NCBI GenBank assembly: GCA_946122785.1
Contig: CAMGYJ010000002.1
Span: 38,280,495-38,344,494, forward strand
DNA length: 64,000 bases
Source: Linum tenue
Taxonomy: Eukaryota > Streptophyta > Magnoliopsida > Malpighiales > Linaceae
Direction: 5' to 3'
The translations under genes were made by a program, and so were the position numbers. Under the pieces are notes generated by a model. That model worked only from the letters and a program-made list of their open reading frames with translations, was not told the origin of the DNA and searched no databases. Numbering within the stretch: the first letter of the stretch is position 1; every line of letters begins with the position of its first letter. Shown here piece by piece: positions 46,180 through 57,756 of this stretch.

Positions 46180-49100
46180 TTAGCCATTGAGATGCTTGGC
46201 AATATAGGCTAGCTCCGCCCGCAAGGTGTCAAGACCGGTTCTTGCTGTTTGCCGAAGTTGAACGGCTTGCGCCTGCTTGATCTCATGCTTGTCATCGACC
46301 AAGGTTGTCTCCTACGCCGCTAGCGTCTGAGTTTCAACAGTGAGAGCTGTAATAGAGGCCTGAATTGCTGTGCGTTGGGAGACATCTCCGGCCAGTTCTT
46401 TTTTCTTGGCATGCACGTCCGCCTCAAGTCTGCTCAATTCGGCCTTCATCGCAGCAATTTTAAGTTCATCTGACAAAATTTCTTGCTCACGAGTCGCGCA
46501 CTGCTGAGATCGAGCATCGTATTGAGAGGATAGATCCTTGAAGCGCGCGGTGTTGACAACGAGCTGCGCCTTGATGGATTGGAGGGCCGTTCCCCTTTCG
46601 GCACTGTTCTTTTCCAGCTCGAGAGCGTCATGAGCACACTGTAGGTAGTTTTGCGCAAGTTGTTGAGCTTGCTTGGCCGTAGTCGTCTCTTCTAGGCCAA
46701 GTCCGGGCAGGATTTCGGAAGCACCCAGTCCTCCCAATGCAGAAAAAGCTGATTCAAGCTCGCTTGGTTGTGGAGGGTCAACCGCTTCTTCTAAAGATAG
46801 AGAGAGAAACTGGGTAATCTTGACGATAGCGTCTTTTATGGCTTGGGTTCGTGGATCAAGGTGGACCTCCGTAGAGAGTGGAGGTCGAGCTTTAGCCAAG
46901 GAGGCGAAGAACTGCCCTGCAGTCTCCAGGTCTGGCTGTGCCTGCAAAACCATAGAAGAATGGTCAAAAATACCACAGCGAAGGAAGAATCACTATAAAG
47001 AAGGATGAGTAGTTAGGGTTACCGTCATTGCTGTGTTCGGTGAAGTAACACTGACGGTAGATGGAGCGGATCGGGAAATGTCAGCGAATGGAGACGATCG
47101 AGCTGCCAAGGATGTGAAAGATGGTAGCGTCGTGCTAGCTGAGGAGGTGCGCGTAGCTGTCAAAACGAAGCTGGCGGGTCGAAGAGGTGAGATGGTCTGA
47201 GCAGTACTGGTGGTGTTTCTTGTGCCTGAAGAAGTAAGGGCAAGGCTAACAGGGGTGGCCAGCGGTGTCCGAGCTTGAATAGAGGGAGCAGGGGTACCTT
47301 CACGCTCGGCCGTCAGTAGCGGGCCAGAGTTCTTGTTCAACGGAGAATCGGACTCTGAATGGCTAGCCTATCCCGCAGGGCTGTTGCTGTCACGATCAGG
47401 AGTCGAATCTGTTAAGGTGTCCCCATCATCGTCGGAGTCAGCCTCGGATTCAATGCTCATGCTATCGGAGGTAGAGTCGTTTTCGTCATCGGACTCCTCA
47501 TCCCCTTGATCCTACAAAGAAAGAGGGTTGCTTAAAAGGGCCCCTAGTCCAGGAAAGAAAAGCGGAAGCATGACAAGTATAGCTACGAGGTGATGACAAA
47601 ACGAAGGGAATGCTACAGGTTTCTCAAGGGAAGCCGTGAAGAGGAATTACCTCAAGAGGGGTGATCGGACGACTCTGTTTGGCAGGGCGAGTATCACCAG
47701 GAAGTTTTCCACCAGCTACGCGGGAAAGATGGCCGTGTAAATTGGCTAAAGAAGAGGCCCGCAGAGAAAAAATAAATAAAAAAATATAATAACCGAGATA
47801 AGTAGAGGTACATACATGCTCGGCGTTTGGCTGAATCCGGATGGGGAGATACATCGCCATCATTATCGTCAGTTCCATCAAGCCCGCACTGGGTGATGCG
47901 ATTGATGACATTGGCCGTCGGTTCTTTGAAGTAACGAAGCTCTTTAGTATTCCAGGCCAACCTATACGGCGATGTCACGGCACCCTCGGTTGCATTGAAG
48001 TGCTTGAATGCGTTGGGAAGCAAATAGTCCCGACAGGCTTCCACCTCCGCGATGCCCTGCGCAGGGAGTGATGCTATCCGAGTATACAGTCGTGGGTAAT
48101 TCTTCGAGAAAGCAAGCGCAAGAGGCCATTGTTGCACCAATCCGAACTGGCAGGAAGAAAAGTGTGGGTTGTAGACCTCGATGCTGAGATCGGCCGAAGC
48201 TCTAGGAGCAAAGAGCATGTCTCTAGCCACTATCCAACGACCCCATTCTTCCATGTACCAGTTGTAATCGTCAAGCGAGCCATCCCCTCCCGTTGGTCGT
48301 TGGCCAAAAACGAGTTTGAAAGAGGGAGGTCCAAAGAACCGAGCTGCAAAAGGGGTGAAACTCTCTACACTTCTGGCCTTGTAGAAAATCGGGAAGTATA
48401 TGGAAAAGTCCTTCTTTAGTGGAGCAGCTTTGGCATAATAATGGCCGTAGGATAGGATCCCGACATTGGAGACCATGTTGACGGGCGCTGGCAACGAACT
48501 TCGCACGACGGGGAAGTAAGCATATAACCACAGCTGCACTAGCCAAAGGGGGCCAGCGCCGGTGACTTCCCTCTTCGCAGTAGCCTTCTTAATTTGTTTG
48601 ACGATCAAATACATGCCCCGGTAGAGATGACACAGTACGATCTCCGCAAGGTTGACGCATCGTCCAGCAGAAATCTCAGAGGAAGTCTCGGTGTCTTGCA
48701 CGAGTTTGCTGCCGCCTCGACAAAGAATGAACTTATTTAGCCAGTAGTGAATGAAGTATGCTCGCTCCTTGTCCGTGACCGGTGCCGCGGGGTCGGCCGG
48801 GGAATTAGTGTTGTAAATAGAGCGATAGGAGCGATCAAAGTGACCGGGGTTGTTGGGGATGAAAGGAGTTCTAGCAACGGCGGAGGTCGACATCTCGAGA
48901 GACCGGTTAGTGCGACAAGATCCAGTAGGGTGATGGTCATGGTCCCCAGTGGAAATACGAAGCTGTTGGATTCGGTGGACCAGAAGCATATAGCAGCCTT
49001 GAATAGATCTACATCTGGTTGGGGAAGATTGGCGCAGAGAGACAAGAAGCGATCTATGCCTGCGTCCCTCCATTGAGCAGCAGTGGTTTCATCAGCGAGC

Positions 49101-49827
49101 AGGCGAGAATACCATCTCACAAAGTCCTTGTCGAAGAGAACCCAGGAAGATAGAGGTCGTTTCGGCTTCTGTTGAGTGAAGTATGGATTGTCGGTGGGTG
49201 AACAACGAAGGAGTAGCCGAGCGTGAGCGGTGGGGTAAATGTTCATATCAGCCATGGCTGGATCGCCGGGGTTGACGATAGCAGGACCGTGCAACCCCTC
49301 TCCTTTGTCTGTTAGTGAAAGGGTGTCAAGTTCTATGGCGTGAGAGCTATCCAGGTTCCTCCATCTTTCCTGTGGATCGTCAATACTGCATATGTGAGCT
49401 GCGAGGTCAACTAGAGGGAGCCTGTCAAGAGAAGAAGCCAACAAGTAAAAGTTAAAAGGCGGGGGAGTAATTCAATTTAAGGAAAGACAGGGCAGTTGGG
49501 TACATGGCGGTTCACGTATGGAGCATGCATGGAATAATCACGGAAATCAGCAAAGATAGAGGCATGCCGCACAGGAAGTAAAGCACAAACATCGGCTAGC
49601 AGGAATGAAAAGGTACGAGTAATTTACATTGGTCATATGCCAAGTTGCATAATATATACACATCACAGGCAGGCTTGAATGATCAGGAAGGAACAGGGAA
49701 TAAGGGCGCCGAAAATATAATAATATGAAAAAAAAAACACAAAGGCGCCGAAAAAAAAAGAGAGAAAAGAGTGGCGTGAAAAAATTCAGTACCGGATTTG
49801 AGGAGGTACACGACCGCCAGGAGCCAT
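46180..49827 (-). pseudogene. Antisense spliced plant mobile domain (PMD) gene, copy B
   Basis: Minus-strand exons 49793-49827, 47816-49421, 47651-47745, 47023-47511 and 46180-46941 with GT-AG introns; about 995 codons. The PMD core (FLSLCANLPQP, AAICFWSTESNSFVFPLGTMTITLLDLVALTGL, then FIHYWLNKFILCRGG) is homologous to copy A throughout exon 2, as are the positions of the first two introns. Exon 4, Ser/Thr/acid-rich, has no equivalent in copy A. Exon 5 is a helical coiled-coil-like tail (QYDARSQQCATREQEILSDELKIAAMKAELSRLE). It is broken by a 1-base deletion near 48900, a TAG at 47368-47370 and a TAG at 46312-46314; the last is 44 codons before the apparent original TAA (46180-46182). Decayed but structurally complete. 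Confidence 0.85.
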
Positions 49828-50707
49828 GGTGGGGCCTTGGGTGTGGAGAGGTTGGAGTTGCGTGCTCGAGGAAGAGTCGAAGGCGAGATGGGGAGCTTTG
49901 CCGAAATTCAACGGTGATGAATGGGAATTATGAGGGTAGCAAGGCTGTTTATTTACAGAGAATGAGAGTAAATGCCCAAACCGGTATGGAAAAGGATACT
50001 TGAAGCCTTTCCACCGCAGGAAAGGGATAGAGATTTATTTGCTTTCCTTGATGAGAAAGGAACGAAAAAATATATTCTCATGTGGTGTGCAGCACTGATA
50101 GCGCAAAAATATATATAAAAAAATAATAATTAATCATGCAGCGCTGCCGTGGTTTCCCCAGCCGTGAAAGAAGAGGAAATTTTTTTTTCAGGCCTGCCAC
50201 AACAGCTCTGGCGGCAAATTATGAAAAAAAAAAAAAATCAGTTCTGCCCGCTGCTTCCCCAGCTCTGGCGGAAAAGAAGAAAAAATTTCCAGCCTGTTCC
50301 CAACAGCCCTGAAAAGAAAAAAAAATTAAAAAATTAATTAATCATGCAGCGCTGCCGTGGTTTCCCCAGCCGTGAAAGAAGAGGAAAAAAATTTTCAGGC
50401 CTGCCACAACAGCTCTGGCGGCAAATTATGAAAAGAAAAAAAAAATAATAAACTAGCCGCAGCGTTGCAGGGCTGATGCAGCGTTGTGGACGGAATACAC
50501 AAGGTAATGAGAACTCCACAAAAATAATTATGTATGGGTTTGAGCAGCACCGAGGAGAATTGGTTTGCGTGGCCATCACTTTGTTTTGGCAAATCACATA
50601 ATTTTGCCAACATGGTTGTTTTGGGTTTGGTCTGCATGATTCACAAGGTATTTTAAGTGATTTAAATTGTATAAACAATTTGGTTCATAATTCTTATAAA
50701 CCAAATT
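49828..50707 (-). repeat. Upstream region of PMD copy B with duplicated block
   Basis: It contains two near-identical copies of a block of about 90 bp (50131-50222 and 50338-50430, starting taatcatgcagcgctgccgtgg) with gctctggcggcaaattatg inside, related to the repeats upstream of copy A. The right end runs into the polypurine tract of the element. Confidence 0.75.
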
Positions 50708-50715
50708 GTGGGGGG
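50708..50715 (+). promoter_or_regulatory. Polypurine tract of the Tat element
   Basis: GTGGGGGG followed by CATT and the LTR start at 50720; the site that primes plus-strand DNA synthesis. Confidence 0.75.
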
Positions 50716-50719
50716 CATT

Positions 50720-52226
50720 TGTTGACACCTAAAATTAATTTGGTCGGAATGAAATGCCGCATTAATTAGTCTCGGCATTTAAGCCGATACCGCTCGTAAA
50801 AAACGGTATCGTTGGGAGTCGAGCGGCGTCGCGGAGAACTAAAACGGTACCGCAAGGAAGCTCAGCGGTGCCGCGGTATGCAAACGACACCGCTTACCGA
50901 AAAATAAGAAGGCCGCGCGCGGGTATTGGAGAATGCGTTTTCTCTAATTAATTATTATTTTTATTCCTTGTTGGATGGGAAGAAGCGGCACTGAGGGGAG
51001 TTAAAACGGTGCCGCGGAATTAAAAACAGTACCGCGAGGAAGCCCAACGGTACCGCTATACAAGCAAACGACAGTGTTTAATAAAAAAACAATGTCGCAA
51101 AAGGAAAAACAAACGGAGCCGTTTTGGCGCTAACGATGTTGTTGGTCGTGGACTAGTGATGGTCAGATTAGTTAATTAATATTTTAATGACTTCTTAGCA
51201 CGGTGTCGTTAGTTGAAAACGATGCCGCAAGGGGAAGGAACGACACCGCGGATTTAAAGACGATGCCGCGAAGGGGCCAAACGATGCCGCAGTTGTTAAA
51301 ACGACAGCGTTAAAGTTAAAGCGGCATCGCAAAGTTCAAGCATCGCAGAAATAGAAAACGATGCTGTTTAATTACTAACGGCGCCGCGAAGTGAGAGTTT
51401 GACAGCGTGTCAACAATGATGGCCGGTTTAATTAATTAATATTTTAAGGATCAGTTAAGACGGTGTCGCTTTAGCCGAAAACGACATCGTGGGAGAATTC
51501 GACACCGTCGCGGTACTGAAACGATGGTGTTTAATTAAAAACAACGTCGCAGTGACGAGAGTTCAGCAATGGTGGATTTCGGCTCAGTGTCGTTTTGGAT
51601 CAAGTTGCCACGTGCTCAAGCGGTTTCGCACTCGTGGGAGTTACGCAACAAGGAGGAAGTTACCTGCACGGTTGACAAATGTGAAGACGTGGGAGACAAA
51701 GGCGCGAAGGTAGTTACTACGACGAGGAGAAGCGCGAAGTATAAAGATTGGGAAGAGAGAGAAGTTCGGGACGGCAAAATCAAATCAAAAACTGCACCAT
51801 TGCGGAATCTATCTTTTTCTCTCTGGTTCGTAAAACTTCTCTGTCAAAGACCTCCTTTGCAGAGTCGTAGTAGCTTTAGATCGTAGTCGTAGTTGCGGAG
51901 CTCTCCAGAGGAACCTCCATAGGAGTAGAGGTAACGTAACTTAGAGCACTCCTGGTTCGATTTTCTGGTTATTCGCCGAACACCCTTGTTCGAACGTAGT
52001 TTGGAGAGGTGGTGAACCGAATAACGGTTGTTTGATTAGAAGTCAAGGGTGTATCGATCAAATCAACGACGCCGACACCGGCGGCGGATATTTGACGGTC
52101 TCCTTTGCTTTCTGTTCGATCGATCAAATCAACGGCGCCAACTTTGGCGACGGATATTTGACGGTTGTGATTAACGTTGTGTTTTATGTGTTTACTTGAA
52201 AACACACGAGTTTCGCCAACGAAACA
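50720..52226 (+). repeat. 3' LTR of the Tat element
   Basis: 1507 bp, counterpart of 26400-27921, lacking the 14-bp stretch present near the end of the 5' LTR. Followed by GCCAT, the imperfect target copy. Confidence 0.95.
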
Positions 52227-52231
52227 GCCAT

Positions 52232-53368
52232 ACACCCATAAAAATTCTGCACCAGTATTAGGGTTTTGGCCCTTGGAACATAAAAATTATGTTCCTCATG
52301 CCAATTAATTTTGCTAGAGTGCTACCACGTTTGGTCATATTATTATATATATGACAAGTTTTTGCGTGCAGTCCGATGGCTGTGAGGTGGTATAAGCACA
52401 TTTTGACAGATGCTTTGCAAGCACTGTAGCCGGGTTGTTTTTCATCCCTCCATTTATTTATTATCAAGAAGAGGAAGTGTTGAGGAAAGTGCAGAAAATT
52501 CTGGTGTTTGGGTAAGAGGAAAGCTACGAGAGTTAAGTGGGAAAATTGGTAGCAGTCAATCAACTATTTGGGGGATGGAAGAGTCGAAATCAATTATAAG
52601 AAAAAAAGAAGAATATCAATGTTTTTCCAAAATGTCTTGGGGATTCTCTCTTTGACTGCTGTCTTGTCCATATACACTACGATTAATTGTGATTCGGAGG
52701 GGGATCTTTTGTTAGATTTCCCAATTATTATTAATTCATGGATAAACAAAAACCCCAAACTCTACTTTAGTATTATTTGGTTTTCCTCAGATTAATAACA
52801 TTTCCTCTTGGAAATTGCTTAGTTGATGAGACAGTGGGAAAGAGAACATACTGCAGTAGACAGTAGTCAAGCGACCAGTTTTGCATTGGGACCAAGTTTT
52901 ACGGATCCAAGAGAAGAGAGAGCAGAGAGGCTGTTCAGTTAGGACTTGATTACTCTCCCCATATAACCTAAAACTTGAAATTGATGGGCCAAAGTGATTA
53001 GGAAAGATTATCGTCCAGTAGTAGGAAGCGAAAGAGATAATAATATGAATATCAAATATATTTTTATTTCATTTTTTTCGCTCTTTTTCTCTTATGTTCT
53101 CATTTTATTTTTCACATACAAATGTTGAGAATTATGTTAAAATAACGCATGAAATATCGGCTTGTAATTATTTTTCGTCGAAAGGAGGACAAGAGAACTA
53201 CGGAAAGCTCTAGAAATGGCATCGTAAAGCTTATGTCTCTACAGTTTCCTATCATTGTTCTTAAATCAATAGGTGTATTGAGAAAGTATATGCAACAACA
53301 GGTCAAAGTAGTGTTTCTTTGTCAAAGAAAATGAATGGGTAAAAGATGAAGGATGCATAAAATAAAAA
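52232..53368. other. Host spacer, no gene recognised
   Basis: AT-rich. Short frames at 52410-52655 and 52568-52795 have no family motif. It is the continuation of the sequence at 26205-26394. Confidence 0.5.
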
Positions 53369-53846
53369 GGCTAAATTGCAAGTTTGGTCACTAGAATTAC
53401 TATAAACTTTCACGTTTGACAGTTGTCACTAAAATTAGTTTATTCCATTCATGGTCACTAAAATTAGTTCAACGGTTCAAGTTTGGTCACTCTCCGTTAG
53501 TCTCCGTTAACTTTGACTGATTTGGGAGTCAACCCTAATAGTTGACTGTTAAATGAGTGATGTGGCAATTAAAAATAATTAAATATAATTTTTCCTAATT
53601 TTCATCTCACTATAAAAATATTTTAAAATAAATAAAACATAATATATAATTATAATTATCAAAATTATAAACAATTCCTCAACCTACCATCGTCTTGTTC
53701 TCATCAATGAGTGTTTGCTTCTTCCGCAACCATGAAAAGGGGTTCTTCTTCTCATCGTGTTCGACGCCACCTCTGTCTCTACTCAGATCTAGCGTAGGTT
53801 GGATGAAAAGGACGAGCAGATCTGGCGGGAGTTGAACGACGACGAG

Positions 53847-56842
53847 TGATTCGGGCCCAAATGTACACATTTTACCCCTCATTTATTATTCGTTTAGCTT
53901 AGTATTTCATCGTTCCTCGGCATATTTCACGCTAGGTTGAGCTTTTTTTTATACATTTCCGGTCCTAGCACGTGTGGAAGGGTCTATGTCGAATTTTGGG
54001 ATAATTGGAGGTCAAAAAGTGCAAAAATCGAAGAAAAGTCTGAAGTTGTAACAGTGAAGTGAAGGCGTCCCAGGAAACAGCCGCAATTCACGGCCAGACA
54101 AGGCAGTGAACATGGACCACAAACCGTGAACATCGAGCAGTCCAGCGAGGTTCCAGAAGTTACTAACGACAAGGCAGTTCACGGTCTCTAAGACCGTGAA
54201 CCCAGGAGAGTGAAGCGGTGCGTTCTGGACGACACTGAGTTCACATACGCGTTTAGGTGTTCACGGCCGTGAACTGGCCAACGCATCCGTGAACTGGTCA
54301 CTTTCGGGCAAACATGAAGACAACAGGAGTGAGAGAGAAAGGGGGGATGGTTTTTGGAGAAGGAACACTTTCTTTCTCTAGGGTTTCAACTTAAAACACC
54401 AAAGGAGAGTTCTAGTGAGTGAGAGAGAGAGAGAGCTAGAGTGATCTTGGAGCATCATTGGAGGCTTGGGTGGAGGATTCAAGCCTAGAATAAGAAGAAG
54501 AAGATCTTGAGCTCAAATTTGTAACTGATAGACCGTCATTTGCACATGTTTTTACCCTCATACTTACACCGTTTGAGGTGTTGATTCTCGTGTTTTAGGC
54601 CGATTTCACGCTAGGTTGTGCTTGTTTGTGTTATTTCAGGTCCTAGTACGGGAATGAAGGCTTAGGAGCGAGTCTGGGGTCGATTGGACGAAGAACGGAC
54701 GAAGGGCGAGCTTTTTGGGGAGTGCACGGGCAGACCAGGAGGCTGCAGGGCCGTGCACTTGAGCCATTTGGCCGTGCACCTCATGTCGAGGCCATGCACG
54801 GGCAGGCTTGAAGCTTGCACGGCCGTGCGCCTGGCCGTGCAAGGTGGATGAAGGCCGAATAATTGATACGGTGCGTTTTGAGGGTGCACGGCCAGAATGG
54901 TGTTGTGCACGGCCGTGCACCTGGCCGTGCAACTCGGGAAAGTCGGTTTTAAAGCCTAATTCGAGCCAAAAGTGGGAGAATCGTGTTTTCAGAGCAAAAA
55001 CAGAGCCCTAGAGAGAGAAAGTGCGAAGAACTCATCCTAGAAGCCGTCTAAGAGCTGGATTTCATCGAATCGAGCCTGGAGATCGTCATAGGAGTGAAAA
55101 TCATCGTCCCGGAGCAGATTATCCTCATCGTTATGAGTATGACTAATCCGATTCTTGTTTTCTCTTCTCTCTCTATGGAGTAGAACCCTTCTCTCACTTG
55201 GGTATGAAGAACCCTAGTTCCTTGTGTTAGGGATTTGATTGTAATGACTTGGGATGATATTACTGCTTGATTTTAATCGAATGACGCATGTTTCATGAAT
55301 TGATTTGAGTCTGATCAGCTTGTCTCAATTTCTGCTTCAACCTGAGATAGATAGAATCTGATTAGGTTGTTAGAGCCTCTTCATTCGATAGTAGGAGATT
55401 GGCTATACGAGAGTTAGCCAGTTGACTGCTTTGTACTGGTGTTCTTAACGCCAGTAGTGGAGTTCTGTGTTCATAGCCTCAGCTTTCTATCCCGGTGAAG
55501 ACTAGTCGTCTGCCGGGTAGTTAGACTGAGAGGGCTTGGTCAGCTTAAGAGATTCCAAGCTACTGTCGGATCTTCCGCAGTCTAATCAACAGTAAATCAA
55601 CCCAGGGAATTGCAATTGAACCTAACTAAGGGGCTAGGGGGACTCAATCCCGAGTGACTCTTGCCTGCTTTAGAAACCCGAACAATTTACTGCTTTCTTG
55701 TTGCTTTTACTTTTCACAACAATCACTCGACTTAGTTTGCTAGATAATAGAGAATCACGGAGTAAGTAGTAGATCTAGACCCCGGGTTGATAATTAAACT
55801 TGCCTATACTGCAGTCCCTTTCATTGGTTACACTTGGCCATTGTTAGGTGTTGTGTTTTAGCGTGTCAGTAACCCCTCTCTCTCTCTCTAGAAACTCGTT
55901 ATTTTCTCTTGGGTGTTGTAGATCCCTAACTAATACTTTGTAATTACTTGTTTAGATTGAATGATTGTCATTGGGTATTGTTTAATTTAATGATTGAGGT
56001 ATTATTCATGTTTTTTGTGCATGCTCATACTTAGCAATCTAAGGGTTGTGCATGTTTTGTGCTTAGCATCCTTAGGTTTGTGCATGCTCGTGCTTAGCAA
56101 CCTAAGAGTTGTGCAGGTTTTGTGCTTAGCATCCTTAGGTTTGTGCATGTTGGTGCTTAGCAACCTAAGGATTGTGCATAATTGTGCTTAGCATCCTCAG
56201 ATTTGTGCATGTTGGTGCTTAACAATCTAATTAGCCACTTTAACCTAGATTAGAGAGGAAAATCCCCCTTTTAAGGGAGACTCAATCGAGTTGGTTTCCT
56301 TTAGCTTTTTAAGCCACCTAACTAGGTTAATTTAGGGCAAACCTCAATGTTGAATTAAGCAAATTGGTTAAGCGCGATTAAGCCGTCCAACCCTTGAGTT
56401 GAGTGAGGGAGTAAGTCAACCACCGATTGCCTAATCCGAGAGGGCAGAGTGACATGGCCTATAATGCTTACCTCGGTTTAGCAATCGAGATTGTGGTCTA
56501 CGACCATATATGAATCCCTCTGTGGTTCACGGTTACCTTGCCCATAGCAATCGTTTCAATCCAACGAGTCACGGTGACTAGTTAGGGGGAAGCAACTCTT
56601 GGGCGAAGCTCCCTTAGTTAGACTTTTCTTTTATTTACTTTTCCTTGCTAGTTTAGTTTGTAGTTTTCTTAGTTTTAAAACCCAAAACTGTTTTGCTAGA
56701 TAACAACTTAAGCGATTGAAGTAGGGGTACATGGACCGGCCCAAGTCGATATTTAAATACTTGCTCTATACTGCCCTCGGCTAGAGTTTAAGAACTTGGA
56801 CTCTAGTCGGGATTAATTTGTGGTGTAGTTTCGTGTGAGTCA
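53847..56842 (+). mobile_element. Solo LTR B (older), with ACGAG target duplication
   Basis: Starts TGATTCGGGCCC and ends GTGTGAGTCA, flanked by ACGAG at 53842-53846 and 56843-56847. Its beginning is diverged from but alignable with the LTRs at 32878 and 54526 (ttttacccc, atttcacgctaggttg, ggtcctagcacgtg). It is interrupted by solo LTR A; without that it is about 1.65 kb. It includes a short-period repeat at about 56010-56220 built on ttgtgcatg..tgcttagca. No internal domain follows, as expected after LTR-LTR recombination. Confidence 0.85.
54526..55868 (+). mobile_element. Solo LTR A, with GTAAC target duplication
   Basis: 1343 bp, same family as the LTRs of the nested element in the Tat polymerase: starts TGATAGACCGTC and ends GTGTCA. 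GTAAC flanks it at 54521-54525 and 55869-55873. It has fewer of the cggccgtgc minisatellite units (about 54720-54935), accounting for most of its smaller size. No internal region. Confidence 0.93.
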
Positions 56843-57756
56843 ACGAGCTGATACCAGATTCGGGGGAAGATTACGATGTTGAATTCTGGATTTTGGAGAG
56901 TAGTTTCATCGTTCAAGGAATAAGACTTGGGGGGAAGAATGAGATCTTGCCCTGGAAACTAGTTTCATCCAAGAGAGCTCGTTGATTCTAAGGTTAAGAG
57001 TTTAGAGATTAAAGCATGATTTGAAAACAAAGTGGAATCTGGTGAGCTTGTTCCCAGAGAGGTCGAGCCCTTAAAAAGTTTCGCAGAGACCACCGAGCTC
57101 TATCGAGATTCCGTCGGGGAAGTTGTTGTGCGACTAAGATAACCGCTTTAATTTTTTTAGCCTAGCTAACAACGCTCCCGGAATCGTCAGTTGGAGGTGG
57201 TTCTAAGACAAATCGAGGATTTCCATAGGGAGCAATTAGTGAAACCCGATTGGGGACCCGAAAACCGATTATCAGACAAAGCTGGCGGTGAAATTGTTGA
57301 TGGAGATATCCAATACCTTAAGCGACAAAGCTGGCGGGGAGCTCCCTCGTGAGAAGATGATCGGAAATATCCAGAACGGAGAGAATCCTGCACGCGCGTA
57401 GCGTGGTGTCGATTTTCCCTAGAGTTTGTTCTGGGAATCGAATGAACCCTAAGTTGGATATCCTCCGTCTCCGCCACAACTCCTCCGGCCTGTATCCCCT
57501 TGACTGATCGACACACTTTGGGTTGGACTCCGGAAATTTAATTTTAGTTTTTTAATAGTCTGGAGAATGAGCTGGGAATTGCAAATTCAGATTTTTTTAT
57601 TTTTTTTATTGGCACATCACTCATTTAACGGTCAACTATTAGAGTTGACTGACACATCATCCAAAGTTAACGGAGAATAACGGAGAGTGATCAAACTTGA
57701 ACCAATAAACTAATTTTAGTGACCATGAATGGAATAAACTAATTTTAGTGGTCACA

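Larger units (their letters stand above)
26395..52231 (+). mobile_element. Giant Tat-lineage Ty3/gypsy retrotransposon with antisense PMD genes
   Basis: The LTRs 26400-27921 and 50720-52226 start TGTTGACACC and end CGAAACA. The flanking 5-mers GCCTT and GCCAT agree at 4 of 5 positions. In the sense direction the element encodes gag, a retropepsin, RT, RNase H, a second RNase H (diagnostic of Tat), and integrase in Ty3 order. A polypurine tract (GTGGGGGG) sits at 50708-50715. Total 25.8 kb; without the nested element at 32878-38835 it is about 19.9 kb, in the Ogre/Tat size range. The 9.4 kb between integrase and the 3' LTR carries two antisense multi-exon genes. All sense frames are damaged, so this copy is not autonomous now. 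Confidence 0.93.
53800..57000 (+). pseudogene. Possible captured coding fragment split by solo LTR
   Basis: If the solo LTR (53847-56842) and one ACGAG are removed, a frame of about 63 codons reads straight across the junction: DEQIWRELND before it and ELIPDSGEDYDVEFW after it, ending at a TGA near 56985. A pyrimidine-rich tract and AG lie just ahead of its start, like an acceptor site. I do not recognise the protein securely. Position within a Pack-type MULE makes host origin plausible; this is inference. Confidence 0.35.

Noticed and set aside
56848..56985. Similarity of the captured fragment to SOSEKI/DUF966 proteins
   Set aside because: Only a short W-x-x-L-x-x-D-x-L-I pattern agrees; too weak to assign.
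57187..57516. Minus-strand ORF of 109 aa in the MULE
   Set aside because: No motif, low-complexity context; probably fortuitous.
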